From: a virus
DNA length: 25,651 nt
Virus record (IMG/VR): IMGVR_UViG_3300030202_003502
Coordinates: 1 to 25,651 of that record
Strand: one strand, 5' to 3'
Positions 6,680 through 14,570 of this stretch are shown piece by piece. The notes under the pieces were generated by a model. The model searched no databases. It was not told the origin of the DNA and saw only the letters and a program-made list of their open reading frames with translations. Position numbers and translations under genes: made by a program. Each line of letters starts with the position of its first letter. Positions within the stretch are counted from its first letter, which is position 1.

Positions 6680-8684
6680 TTCCAGTTATTAATAATTTTC
6701 CTTCTTTGGTTCCTTTAATGTCAATGGTATCACCTTCATTAATTTCGCCTTTAAGAATAGCGGTTGCGATAGGATCTTCTATTAATTTTTCAATGGTTCT
6801 ATTTAGCTGTCTTGCTCCACATGAATCATCATAGCCTTCTTTAATGATTATTTTATATGCTGAGCGATTTACCTTTAAATTATATTCTCCAACTTCTTCT
6901 AAATTTTCTGCTAGATTTTTTAATTCTATTTTAAGGATCTTTGTCATATCCTCTTCATTTAATCTATTAAAGATAAGTATTTCATCTAACCTATTTAAGA
7001 ATTCAGGAGGGAATTGATTTTTAAGAGCTTTCTTTAAAATTTCGTTTTCTTCTTGAGTCTTTCTTGCATTAGAACCAAAGCCTATACCTGGACCAAAATC
7101 TTGTACCTTTCTTGCACCAGCATTTGAAGTTAAAATAATAAGACAGTTTCTAAAATCTATTGTTCTTCCTAATGAATCTGTTAAGAAACCATCATCCAAC
7201 ATTTGGAGCATTACATTAAAGATCTCTGGATGAGCTTTTTCAACTTCATCGAATAATACCAATGAATGCGGTTTTCTTCTCACCTGCTCTGTTAGTTGTC
7301 CACCTTCTTCATATCCTACATAACCTGGAGGAGAACCTATTAATCTTGATATAGAATGTTTTTCACTATATTCAGTCATATCAATTCTAACCATATCATC
7401 CGGTGAACCAAACATATAATTTGCCAATTCTTTAGCCAATTGAGTTTTACCAACTCCTGTAGGTCCTAAGAACATAAAGTTTCCAACCGTTCTATCCTTC
7501 TTTCTAATTCCTACGCGGTTTCTTTGTATATGTGTTGATATTTTATCAACTGCTTCTTTTTGGCCTATGACAATTGAATTTAAAGCAGCAGGCATTTTTA
7601 ACAATTCTTTATGTTCCTTTTCTCCTATTTTTGTAACAGGTACTCCAGTGCTTTTTGAAACAACATTTAATATATCTGCTTCTGTTATATCTAAAAAGTT
7701 ATTTTTTAAATCTTCTTTCCATATAGCATAAGCAGTTTTAATTTTACTTTCTATCTGTAGTATTTCATCACGATGTTTAGCAGCTGATTCATAATCTTGT
7801 CTATTTACAGATTCTACTTTTTCGTCAACCTTTTTTGATTTACCCTCTTCCATCTTTTTGATTTTCTGAGGTACCTTCATTTGGGTTAAATGTTTAAAAG
7901 AACCAACTTCATCCATTATATCAATTGCTTTATCAGGAAAGTATCTATCGGTTACATACCTATCCGCCAATTTAACAATAAGATCAATATTTTCATCGGT
8001 ATATTTTACGCAGTGGTGATCTTGGTATCTTTCTCTAATGTTAGAAAGTATAGTGATAGTATCTTCTAATGATGGAGGATCTACTGTTACTTGTTGGAAT
8101 CTTCTGTCTAATGCTCCGTCAGTTTCAATGTTTTCTCTGAATTCATCAAAGGTAGTTGCACCTATACATCTGATTTCCCCACGAGCCAATGCAGGTTTAA
8201 TAATATTTGAAGCATCTAACGACCCGGATGCACCACCTGCACCAACCATAGTATGCATTTCATCTATAAAAATAATTATGTCTTTATTCTGAATAAGCTC
8301 TTCCATTATCGCTTTCATTCTTTCTTCGAATTGACCACGATACTTTGTCCCAGCTACTAAACTTGACATTTCTAATCCATACACTCTTTTGCCTTGTAAA
8401 CTTACAGGAACCTTTCCTTCAATTATTCTTAAGGCTAATCCTTCAACTATTGCTGTTTTACCAACACCAGGTTCTCCTACAAGAACAGGATTGTTTTTCT
8501 TTCTCCTTCCTAAGATTTGGATAACTCGATGAATCTCATCTTCACGACCAATGACTGGATCAAGTTTATTCTCTGACGCCAACTTTGTGATATCTTGTCC
8601 GAAATTATCTAAAGCAGTAGTTTTTTTAGAACCTCCTTTATCCTTTTCTTTAAAGAAATCATCTTCTGGATATATTTCCCCCAT
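6657..8684 (-). CDS. ClpC-like AAA+ unfoldase lacking the N-domain
   Basis: This 675-residue protein has both AAA+ rings of the class I Clp family. D1 has Walker A GEPGVGKT (70-77) and Walker B ending FIDE (about 139-142). D2 has Walker A GPTGVGKT (407-414), Walker B LVLFDE (475-480) and the C-terminal GARQLNR segment. The middle region is short, with a UVR-like QDYESAAKHRDEI (296-308), as in ClpC; the long ClpB coiled coil is absent. An IGF tripeptide (534-536) lies where ClpA/ClpC carry the ClpP-docking loop, so docking to host ClpP is likely. The usual ~150-residue adaptor-binding N-domain is missing and only ~25 charged residues precede D1. It starts 2 nt after 8687 and overlaps the next gene by 23 nt. 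No ClpP gene is in this window. Confidence 0.95.
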   Translation of the reverse strand: MGEIYPEDDFFKEKDKGGSKKTTALDNFGQDITKLASENKLDPVIGREDEIHRVIQILGRRKKNNPVLVGEPGVGKTAIVEGLALRIIEGKVPVSLQGKRVYGLEMSSLVAGTKYRGQFEERMKAIMEELIQNKDIIIFIDEMHTMVGAGGASGSLDASNIIKPALARGEIRCIGATTFDEFRENIETDGALDRRFQQVTVDPPSLEDTITILSNIRERYQDHHCVKYTDENIDLIVKLADRYVTDRYFPDKAIDIMDEVGSFKHLTQMKVPQKIKKMEEGKSKKVDEKVESVNRQDYESAAKHRDEILQIESKIKTAYAIWKEDLKNNFLDITEADILNVVSKSTGVPVTKIGEKEHKELLKMPAALNSIVIGQKEAVDKISTHIQRNRVGIRKKDRTVGNFMFLGPTGVGKTQLAKELANYMFGSPDDMVRIDMTEYSEKHSISRLIGSPPGYVGYEEGGQLTEQVRRKPHSLVLFDEVEKAHPEIFNVMLQMLDDGFLTDSLGRTIDFRNCLIILTSNAGARKVQDFGPGIGFGSNARKTQEENEILKKALKNQFPPEFLNRLDEILIFNRLNEEDMTKILKIELKNLAENLEEVGEYNLKVNRSAYKIIIKEGYDDSCGARQLNRTIEKLIEDPIATAILKGEINEGDTIDIKGTKEGKLLITGNDQEKKV

Positions 8685-8686
8685 AA

Positions 8687-8929
8687 TTACTTGTTTCTTT
8701 GTATTGTATTTATTTCATCATCGAATATTTGATTTACCATTTGAATAGAAACTGCCGTAGGCTTTCCACCTTCCCATTGCAAAGGTAAACTTAAAAGTAG
8801 ATTAGAAAATTCATCAGAATAAAAAAGAGCATCAGGTTTACTGATAAATTCAATAACTCCTGATGCTCCCTTCTGTGTATATTGTGAAATCAAACTTTCT
8901 TTACATAAATGTCTTTTATGAAATCCCAT
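8687..8929 (-). CDS. Hypothetical 80-residue protein
   Basis: A small mixed alpha/beta protein with no recognised motif. It begins MGFHKRHLCKESLISQY and contains a hydrophobic stretch near LLLSLPLQWEGGKP. It lies 5 nt after the preceding gene and 2 nt before the ClpC-like gene, so it is very likely translated in the same operon and may be an adaptor or substrate-handling partner, but nothing in the sequence proves this. Confidence 0.7.
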   Translation of the reverse strand: MGFHKRHLCKESLISQYTQKGASGVIEFISKPDALFYSDEFSNLLLSLPLQWEGGKPTAVSIQMVNQIFDDEINTIQRNK

Positions 8930-8934
8930 TTAAT

Positions 8935-9516
8935 TTACTTTTTAGATGTTTTAGTCTCTTCCTTTTCAGTTTCTTTAGTTTCCTTTACATCTTCAATTAA
9001 ATCTCCACGATCAAGTTTATCATCTAACATAGCTAATGCTTGGTGAGCATCTCTTAATGCTTCATTATCGGAGTGTACCTGTTTAACAGCTTCTGATATA
9101 GGTTGTCCTATGACAGCCATTAATTCAACAAATTGTTTTGCTTCATAAAAACCTTTACCTTTCATTGTAGTTAGCATTTGCCATAATGTAGAAACATTAA
9201 TACTTCGTAAAACAATGTCTCCATTCCAATCATCTTCTTTGGTTTTTGGTTTTTCTTGTCTTACATTATTGTAAAGCATAATTAAACCTGCAGAAGTAGT
9301 ATGAGTCCATTCACAGTCTTTTTCTAAGAATTTACAAAATCTACCATATACACCTTTGTCTTTAAAGTTAACGATGTATTCTCTTTCTTGCATTTCTTTA
9401 AGAAGCTTTTCATTTTCTTCCATTAAAAGTTTATGTTCCTTTTGAACATCACTTCTCTTTTCTTTCTGAGTTTCTGGTTTTTCCATCTCAATAACTGGTG
9501 TTTCTTCCTTTTTCAT
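8935..9516 (-). CDS. Hypothetical coiled-coil protein with charged ends
   Basis: This 193-residue protein has a Glu/Lys-rich N-terminus (residues 1-48, coiled-coil-like HKLLMEENEKLLKEMQERE). A central ordered region follows (about 50-160, including the aromatic VYGRFCKFLEKDCEW and WQMLTTMKGKGFYEAKQFVEL). The tail is Lys/Glu-rich and repetitive (KETKETEKEETKTSKK). There is no membrane helix and I recognise no family. It sits between a zinc-ribbon protein (8 nt upstream) and an 80-residue protein (5 nt downstream), all in one cotranscribed run leading to the ClpC-like gene. Confidence 0.75.
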   Translation of the reverse strand: MKKEETPVIEMEKPETQKEKRSDVQKEHKLLMEENEKLLKEMQEREYIVNFKDKGVYGRFCKFLEKDCEWTHTTSAGLIMLYNNVRQEKPKTKEDDWNGDIVLRSINVSTLWQMLTTMKGKGFYEAKQFVELMAVIGQPISEAVKQVHSDNEALRDAHQALAMLDDKLDRGDLIEDVKETKETEKEETKTSKK

Positions 9517-9524
9517 ATTTGTAA

Positions 9525-9755
9525 TTATTTTGTTATTATTTTACTTGTTGGATCAAAGTCTTTGTTTACATGACCGCATTTAGCGCAGGCCATTGATTCT
9601 AAAGGCCATAAATGTTCTTCTCCATCTGGAGAAACTAATCGGCTGACCTTTCTTAAAAATGTAATTGCGACGAATGTATTATTTCCACACTCATCACATT
9701 TAATTTCTGTCGTCTTGTTGATATCCATTGGGATAGGTTGTTGCTGTCCTTGCAT
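9525..9755 (-). CDS. Small zinc-ribbon protein
   Basis: This 76-residue protein has two CxxC knuckles, C20-C23 (CDECGN) and C57-C60 (CAKCGH), about 33 residues apart, which is the layout of a four-Cys zinc ribbon. The loop between them contains VAITFLRKVSRL and an SPDGEEHLWPLE segment. Similar short zinc-ribbon proteins occur in large T4-like phages, but I cannot assign a role. It begins 6 nt after the stop of the 51-residue frame at 9762. Confidence 0.8.
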   Translation of the reverse strand: MQGQQQPIPMDINKTTEIKCDECGNNTFVAITFLRKVSRLVSPDGEEHLWPLESMACAKCGHVNKDFDPTSKIITK

Positions 9756-9761
9756 AGTAGA

Positions 9762-9917
9762 TTATATATTATTTAATTTTTCAACTATTTTTTCCTTTTC
9801 TTTTTTAATATCTTCAAGATAAGGGCCCCAACCTGCATCATTCATTGATAATTCAACCTCTATCTCTCTTAGCCTTTCTGTTAAGATGTCGTATTCATTT
9901 GATGGGATTGCGTTCAT
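9762..9917 (-). CDS. Small helical protein, 51 residues
   Basis: An ATG at 9917 opens a 51-codon frame closed by TAA at 9762. The product starts MNAIPSNEYDILTERLREIE and ends in a Lys/Glu-rich helix (KKEKEKIVEKLNN). It is a plausible helical protein with a central NDAGWGPY turn. It fills what would otherwise be a ~195-bp gap and has one of the best promoter-like motifs in the window just upstream (9926-9943). It stops 6 nt before the zinc-ribbon gene. No family is recognised. Confidence 0.7.
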   Translation of the reverse strand: MNAIPSNEYDILTERLREIEVELSMNDAGWGPYLEDIKKEKEKIVEKLNNI

Positions 9918-9925
9918 ATTCCTTA

Positions 9926-9943
9926 ATTTATTATTATACAATC
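9926..9943 (-). promoter_or_regulatory. Promoter-like motif, GATTGTATAATAATAAAT
   Basis: This 18-mer on the minus strand lies 8 bp before the ATG at 9917. It is identical over all 18 bases to the motif before the 81-residue gene (14553-14570). Its core GTATAATAATAAA recurs with small changes before other genes here. Confidence 0.6.
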
Positions 9944-9951
9944 AAACTTAT

Positions 9952-10308
9952 TTATTGTTTAAGAACTCCACCAACATTTTCACGAGAAATATCAGATTCG
10001 TTTAATTCAGTCCAATAAATTTCGTAGGCAATGCATGATTCATTGCTGTTATTGATAAATCTATGATTCTCCCCAGGTTTAATTGAAGTTGATTGACCAG
10101 TACTTAATGGTGTAACATCTACAAGATCATAATCATTTTTCCATACTTCTATATTTAAAGATCCATGTTCAATATAAAAAAGATTGTGTTTATGGTTATG
10201 TTTATGTTTAGAACAGTAACCGCCTGGTTTAATTTCTATCCTATGTATACTAACATTGTTTTTTCCAAACAGATGTTTAGTTATGCCCCAAACCTTTCCT
10301 TGTATCAT
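9952..10308 (-). CDS. Cupin-fold protein
   Basis: This 118-residue protein is a single cupin domain. The first motif, KPGGYCSKHKHNHKHNLFYI-E-H-G (residues 28-49), has the spaced His pair H35/H37 and Glu47 expected for metal binding; two extra His are inserted. The second motif has PGENHRFIN with its His. Such small cupins are often isomerases or epimerases, or are found with polysaccharide genes. Its position just after the glycosyltransferase block suggests sugar processing, but the substrate cannot be read. A promoter-like motif precedes its ATG, so it may be expressed apart from the glycosyltransferases. Confidence 0.88.
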   Translation of the reverse strand: MIQGKVWGITKHLFGKNNVSIHRIEIKPGGYCSKHKHNHKHNLFYIEHGSLNIEVWKNDYDLVDVTPLSTGQSTSIKPGENHRFINNSNESCIAYEIYWTELNESDISRENVGGVLKQ

Positions 10309-10312
10309 TTAG

Positions 10313-10328
10313 TTTATTTTTATACAAT
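10313..10328 (-). promoter_or_regulatory. Promoter-like motif, ATTGTATAAAAATAAA
   Basis: The minus strand reads ATTGTATAAAAATAAA, ending 4 bp before the cupin ATG at 10308. It differs from the 18-mer class mainly by A for T after TATAA. Confidence 0.5.
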
Positions 10329-10344
10329 AGTAGCTTATGATTGT

Positions 10345-11076
10345 TTAATGATATAAGTCTAAATTTTGCCTTACATCTTTACCATTTTTTAAACCTTTAA
10401 TAGGAAAACTTACTCCTTTAAAATGAAAAACAAAACTTTTTAATGCAAGAGTAGGAGGTTCTTTTAATCTTTGCTGTAAATCAGTTTCTTGCCCTACATT
10501 TATTAATTTAGGATCAAATAAATTATTAGCATTAAATTCCGATTGTATAATTTTTTTATTCATCCCAAAAATAAACCCATTAAAGTTGGAAATTTTAATT
10601 GATGTATTAGCTGACTGTTCTATGTATTTTTGTATATGCAGAAATTTATTATGATTAGATGCTGTATTAATTAAATTAGGATAATACTTATCTATTGACT
10701 GTTCTTTCCAATTATGCCCAGCTCCTTTCTTAGTACTTAGAGGAACAACCATACTATTAGTTTTAAGCAAGGATATCATTTCGTTTAAACTTCCTTGTGA
10801 TAAAAGTATATCATTATTTGAAATAATTAAATTATCATAATTTTTATTTTTAAACATCCGATAAGCTATGTTCCAACTTTCAGTTAAACCTTTAGGTATT
10901 TCTCTTCCCTTAAAGAAGTATTTACTTTCATTTAAATATTTAACTGTACCGTCGGTGCTTACATCGTCAATAAATATTATGTCTATTCCAGTTAGGTTAA
11001 TAGACCTTAAGGATTCAATTAAAAGTTTAGTATATTTTAATTGATTATATGTTGTTATTGCTAATAATGTTTTCAT
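10345..11076 (-). CDS. Family 2-like glycosyltransferase
   Basis: This 243-residue protein shows a GT-A fold. The nucleotide-binding start is LLAITTYNQLKYTKLLIESL, followed by IDIIFIDDVSTDGT (about 33-46), the common GT2 'DD.S.DGT' turn. An NLIISNNDILL stretch near residue 84 sits where the metal-binding DxD motif lies in this fold. No membrane helix is seen, so it is a soluble enzyme. The ATG overlaps the end of the preceding GT92-like gene by 4 nt (ATGA), so translation is coupled. Donor and acceptor are unknown. It is the last glycosyltransferase of a five-gene block. Confidence 0.85.
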   Translation of the reverse strand: MKTLLAITTYNQLKYTKLLIESLRSINLTGIDIIFIDDVSTDGTVKYLNESKYFFKGREIPKGLTESWNIAYRMFKNKNYDNLIISNNDILLSQGSLNEMISLLKTNSMVVPLSTKKGAGHNWKEQSIDKYYPNLINTASNHNKFLHIQKYIEQSANTSIKISNFNGFIFGMNKKIIQSEFNANNLFDPKLINVGQETDLQQRLKEPPTLALKSFVFHFKGVSFPIKGLKNGKDVRQNLDLYH

Positions 11077-11873
11077 TTTATTCTATGTAATAATTTATGT
11101 AAACTTAAATCTTGCTTACCACCTTGAAATTTATTCCAAAAATCTTCGGTTAATGTCGAAATACGCTTTTCTCTAGCATTTCCACCACCTCTTTTTTTCT
11201 TATGTTCAAAATCTTCACGGCTTCTTGTTATGTAATGATTTAGTTGGATATAATCATATGTAATATTATGATTAAATGCACCATTAGATGTAGCTTTACC
11301 ATCAGGTAAAATACCGTTTGCTAATTTGATTTCTTTTTCATTTACACAAAACTTATCTTTATGATATGCAAATGAATGAGGGTCCAAACTTCTAATTACA
11401 CATTTTGGTTGAACTATTGATTTAATGTGGCAATTATCACTAACTTCTTTTGCATATGTATAACTTTCAATGACACTTTTTTGTTTTTTAGTATGACCTG
11501 AAGAACCGAAGCATTTCCAATTTATACCAACCCCACCATATCTTTCATAATTTTTTAAAAAGTCCTTTAAACAATTCTTTTTCTTTAAAACTAAAAATTC
11601 ATCAGTATCTATAAAGCCTATCCAATGATTATTGTTTCCATATTTATTTATGCAATCATTATATGCTCTGCATTGAGATCCTCGAGTCACAGATACCCAC
11701 GGTATTACTTTAACATTGTTAAATTCTTTTAGGTCCAATGCTAAAGGTTTTGTAGAATTATTATCATAAATGTAAAAATAATCTACGCCTAACTTTGTAT
11801 GATATTGAATATTTTCTTTTAAATACTCATTTTCATTTTTTGACATTATACATAAACTTAAATAATTCTTCAT
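11073..11873 (-). CDS. GT92-like glycosyltransferase
   Basis: This 266-residue protein has the features of the GT92 / Glyco_tranf_2_4 group. The start YLSLCIMSKNENEYLKENIQ and HTKLGVDYFYIYDNNS are typical of these enzymes, which recognise 'vd.f.iYDn.S'. A DTDEF metal-binding motif lies near residue 89, and GVGINWKCFGSSGH follows in the usual place. A late HYITRSREDFEHKKKRGG segment also fits this family. Both ends overlap neighbours by 4 nt (ATGA type), so the block is translated as a chain. The linkage made is unknown; related enzymes build cell-surface or secreted glycans. Confidence 0.88.
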   Translation of the reverse strand: MKNYLSLCIMSKNENEYLKENIQYHTKLGVDYFYIYDNNSTKPLALDLKEFNNVKVIPWVSVTRGSQCRAYNDCINKYGNNNHWIGFIDTDEFLVLKKKNCLKDFLKNYERYGGVGINWKCFGSSGHTKKQKSVIESYTYAKEVSDNCHIKSIVQPKCVIRSLDPHSFAYHKDKFCVNEKEIKLANGILPDGKATSNGAFNHNITYDYIQLNHYITRSREDFEHKKKRGGGNAREKRISTLTEDFWNKFQGGKQDLSLHKLLHRIK

Positions 11874-12793
11874 CTTATGTTTCCTATTTTTTTACCTTGT
11901 GATGTAATTACTAATCCTAATAATCTTTCTACTGCATGCGTATATGAAGGCTGATGAATATTACCAGGTTCTAATAAATTTACGATTTCTTTAATGTTAA
12001 TATTTTTAAAGATGTTTCTATAAATATTATCTTTAACCCAAAACATTGTTCCTACAGCGAATGCTCCCGTCGGTGGTATGTGTCCTAGATTAAATTTAGT
12101 TGTAAGTTTTTTTGCATAATCTAAATTTTTTGTATCTGACATAAGTTGTACAGAATTACTAAAACCTTCCTTTACTTCTCCCCACATCTCAAATTTATCT
12201 TTAGTGGATAAAGCACTCATTATATGTGAAGGCTTAAATATCCCTTCCAATAATCTTTTTCTCCAAGTATCACCACCTTTTAAATGAGGGCTCTTTTTAT
12301 CATGACAAAAAATAAACCAGTCATTTAAATTTTCTTTTGAATTATCTAAGTATTCTTTTAAGCATATTAACTTACCTCCTATATCTTTACCTTTATTAGG
12401 AACTACTCTTACTTTTGCATCTGGGAATTCTTTAAGAATTAATTTCTTTCTTAATTCTAAATTATCTTTAGTAGAATAATCCGGTAAAGATACCCAAACT
12501 TCCTTTTTACATTTAAGATTATTGATGTGATCAAAAATTTCAGTTATTAAATCAGTGTAGTATATGTGACAAAAAATTACCACCTTAGTATCACTATAAT
12601 CAAATTCTTTATTAGTATGAGATATTTTAATTGTGTGATTTCTTGTAATTGTATTGTTGCCTCGAGGTACATGGACTGACTTTGGGTTTCGGGGTGTGTA
12701 TCTAATTGACTCCCTTCTTGGTTCTTTAGGCTTAACTATTTTTCTTTCAACACTTAATTTAGTAAGCTTAGTCCTTATCTTTTTTCTTTTCAT
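11870..12793 (-). CDS. RgpF-like (rhamnan synthesis F) glycosyltransferase
   Basis: This 307-residue protein has a basic, Pro/Arg-rich N-terminus (1-55, not seen in typical members) and then a domain matching the rhamnan-synthesis F family (PF05045). The signs are VVIFCHIYYTDLITEIFDHIN, PNKGKDIGGKLICLKEYL and FIFCHDKKSPHLKGGDTWRKRL. In that family the 'N.GrDi.pfL' and 'KkS.h...g..Wr..l' stretches are hallmarks. The bacterial relatives transfer rhamnose or related sugars to surface polysaccharide. It starts next to the preceding gene with no gap (stop at 12794) and overlaps the following gene by 4 nt. Confidence 0.88.
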   Translation of the reverse strand: MKRKKIRTKLTKLSVERKIVKPKEPRRESIRYTPRNPKSVHVPRGNNTITRNHTIKISHTNKEFDYSDTKVVIFCHIYYTDLITEIFDHINNLKCKKEVWVSLPDYSTKDNLELRKKLILKEFPDAKVRVVPNKGKDIGGKLICLKEYLDNSKENLNDWFIFCHDKKSPHLKGGDTWRKRLLEGIFKPSHIMSALSTKDKFEMWGEVKEGFSNSVQLMSDTKNLDYAKKLTTKFNLGHIPPTGAFAVGTMFWVKDNIYRNIFKNINIKEIVNLLEPGNIHQPSYTHAVERLLGLVITSQGKKIGNIR

Positions 12794-13489
12794 CTATCTA
12801 CTTTTTCTTCCACCACCATAATGATCAATTGAGTGTTCAGTTAGTCTTAAATGTTTGTATCCCATTTGATGTAAATGATTACCAAAATCTCTATCCAAAT
12901 GAATTAAGTGTTTGAAACTTGGTCTATTTATATATTCTATTAAATTAGGCCTCCAGAGACTATATAAAAATGGTACTCCGCAACCACCAACATTATTAAT
13001 AGGACCTAACTTAGGATGTCTTTTGTATGAAGGATCTCTATGCCAATGATTGTGTGTAGGATAGCAAAATTTACCTTGCCATTTATACATAGGTGTTACC
13101 GATGCTATTTGATTAGGAAGTTCTTCATTATATACACGCAACATAGCAGTTAAACATTTCATATTAGGAACAGCGTCAGTTTCAATAATTTGTACAACAT
13201 CTGGAATAAAAGATCTATCCCTTTCGTTCCACCCTGTCCAAATAGCGTCCTTTAAAGATTTTTTAATATTAGAATGTACAAGCTTAACCCAAGGAAATTC
13301 TTGATCAGCACGATACATTAAATTAACAACATCACTTGTTGAGTGGCTATTAACTAACATAACCTTTACATGCTCTTCTCTGAATAATGTAAAGTAATTA
13401 TTTTCTACGAATCTTAATAATCTTTGTACCCCTTCTTTGTAATTGTGTACGGGAATTATGACTAAGATTTTTTCTGGTATTTCTTTCAT
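12794..13489 (-). CDS. Family 2-like glycosyltransferase
   Basis: This 231-residue protein has the GT-A beginning ILVIIPVHNYKEGVQRLLRF, a VKVMLVNSHSTSD turn near residue 43, and IIETDAVPNMKCL near residue 101 with a DxD-like ETD. A His/Gly-rich end (HYGGGRKSR) follows. The N-terminus needs the ATG at 13489, which lies 92 nt inside the end of the upstream gene. A shorter start would delete the core GT strand, so I keep this start. The overlap is out of frame with that gene. Function within the sugar block is unknown. Confidence 0.85.
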   Translation of the reverse strand: MKEIPEKILVIIPVHNYKEGVQRLLRFVENNYFTLFREEHVKVMLVNSHSTSDVVNLMYRADQEFPWVKLVHSNIKKSLKDAIWTGWNERDRSFIPDVVQIIETDAVPNMKCLTAMLRVYNEELPNQIASVTPMYKWQGKFCYPTHNHWHRDPSYKRHPKLGPINNVGGCGVPFLYSLWRPNLIEYINRPSFKHLIHLDRDFGNHLHQMGYKHLRLTEHSIDHYGGGRKSR

Positions 13490-14210
13490 TTAATGAAGTT
13501 GTGTTATTTTGAGATGGTGTTATTTTTGAAATGGTACCTCTCCCTCTATTTATACTTTTAGGAATTTCTTTTGAAATAGAATTGTAAAAATTTATTTGGT
13601 CATCCATATTTTTACTAAACCATTGTGACGCAGTACTCCCAGTCATATCCCATTTAAATCTAGCATTATGACCACCGCCACCACACAATCCTATTCCATG
13701 TTTTATTCCTATTGCCTTAATTTGATTCTTAGGAAAATTAACAGTCTTAACCAAACCTGTCTTATGTAAATGCATATCTAAAAAAGCATAATCATCAGAA
13801 CACCAATTTCCTTTAAACGGTAAATTTATCATGGTACAAAACAAAGAAGTTCTATTTCCGTGCTTCATATGTAAACGTCCATTAACCGCTATGTTGTAAT
13901 AGTAAGTTTCACCTACACCAAAAATAGCAGGCCTATTACTTTTTTCCCATTCTTTTAATAACCATTCTAAATATGTAGGATGATACCAATCGTCATCTTC
14001 CCAAAATACAGCAACATTAAAACCTTCCTTTGTAGCTTTTTCTACCCCTCTCCTCATTCTTTGTGTAATGTCCTTCTTATGTGATTCAGGTTTATAGTCC
14101 ATCCAAAAAATCTTATCAGGCTTTCTTGTTTGCCTTTGTAATAGGTTTTTACATTGTTTAATAAATTGAGGTCTATCGCCTCTTGTAGGAATTATTACTG
14201 CTACTTTCAT
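13398..14210 (-). CDS. Family 2-like glycosyltransferase with basic C-terminal extension
   Basis: This 270-residue protein begins MKVAVIIPTRGDRPQFIKQC, a GT-A strand, and has FWEDDDWYHPTYLEWLL at about residue 70-86 with a DDD metal site. Later segments such as GIKHGIGLCGGGGHN and WFSKNMDDQINFYN support an intact domain to about residue 210. The last ~55 residues are Ser/Arg/Lys-rich and low complexity. The final ~30 are read from DNA that in another frame encodes the N-terminus of the next glycosyltransferase (92-nt overlap). The tail could be a true basic tail or the result of a lost stop codon or indel. It is the first gene of the sugar block, just after a terminator hairpin. Confidence 0.82.
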   Translation of the reverse strand: MKVAVIIPTRGDRPQFIKQCKNLLQRQTRKPDKIFWMDYKPESHKKDITQRMRRGVEKATKEGFNVAVFWEDDDWYHPTYLEWLLKEWEKSNRPAIFGVGETYYYNIAVNGRLHMKHGNRTSLFCTMINLPFKGNWCSDDYAFLDMHLHKTGLVKTVNFPKNQIKAIGIKHGIGLCGGGGHNARFKWDMTGSTASQWFSKNMDDQINFYNSISKEIPKSINRGRGTISKITPSQNNTTSLNERNTRKNLSHNSRTQLQRRGTKIIKIRRK

Positions 14211-14228
14211 ATGATGTTAATATACTAC

Positions 14229-14257
14229 AAGAGCCGGTACTCGAGATACCGGCTCTT
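14229..14257 (-). terminator. Strong hairpin terminator of the 81-residue gene
   Basis: AAGAGCCGGTA and TACCGGCTCTT form a perfect 11-bp inverted repeat around a 7-nt loop, an unusually GC-rich structure for this genome. It lies about 23 nt after the stop of the 81-residue gene and before the glycosyltransferase block. On the minus strand only a short T-containing run (CTTGTAGTATATT) follows the stem, so termination without Rho is plausible but not ideal. The perfect palindrome could also work on the other strand. Confidence 0.7.
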
Positions 14258-14280
14258 TCCATATTATATATTAATACGAC

Positions 14281-14526
14281 CTATCCTGCAACCTCAGCCT
14301 TAGGTGCATCTTCAACTTCAGCAGTTGGTTCAGCATCTTGGTTAATTACTGCGTTTGGATCCTGTGTAGGAATAAAAACTTTAATTGCTTTAGCAACTAA
14401 TTCAGCATCTTCCAAGGTATAAGCCCCTTTTGATTGCGCGATTCTAGCAGCTTGAACTAATACGTTAAGTGCTTGTTGCTGATCCATTGTACCAGCATTT
14501 GGAGTTGTGTTTGTGTTTTCTGTCAT
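14281..14526 (-). CDS. Small acidic protein, possibly abundant
   Basis: This 81-residue protein has a Thr/Asn-rich N-terminus, a helical core QQALNVLVQAARIAQSKGAY followed by TLEDAELVAKAIKVF (about 17-52), and an acidic Pro/Ala-rich tail. I recall similar short 'LNVLVQA...KGAYTLEEA...A...F' proteins in marine T4-like phages, without a known function. It stands alone between its own promoter-like motif (identical 18-mer to 9926-9943) and a strong terminator. This suggests a separately controlled, possibly highly made product. No catalytic residues or Cys are present. Confidence 0.8.
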   Translation of the reverse strand: MTENTNTTPNAGTMDQQQALNVLVQAARIAQSKGAYTLEDAELVAKAIKVFIPTQDPNAVINQDAEPTAEVEDAPKAEVAG

Positions 14527-14552
14527 GATAGAAAGATTTAATTTTTGTTTTT

Positions 14553-14570
14553 ATTTATTATTATACAATC
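14553..14570 (-). promoter_or_regulatory. Promoter-like motif, GATTGTATAATAATAAAT
   Basis: Identical over 18 bases to the motif at 9926-9943, located 26 bp before the ATG at 14526, at a distance that leaves room for a 5' leader. Repetition of a perfect 18-mer at two gene starts is unlikely by chance even in AT-rich DNA. Confidence 0.65.

Noticed and set aside
6657-8684. ClpB-type disaggregase
   Set aside because: The long ClpB middle coiled coil is missing, a short UVR-like linker is present and the IGF loop is of the ClpA/ClpC type.
10345-14210. DNA alpha- or beta-glucosyltransferases of the T4 type
   Set aside because: The five enzymes look like GT-A family 2, GT92 and RgpF proteins of glycan synthesis; none shows the GT-B pattern of T4 DNA glucosyltransferases. 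A DNA target remains only a possibility.
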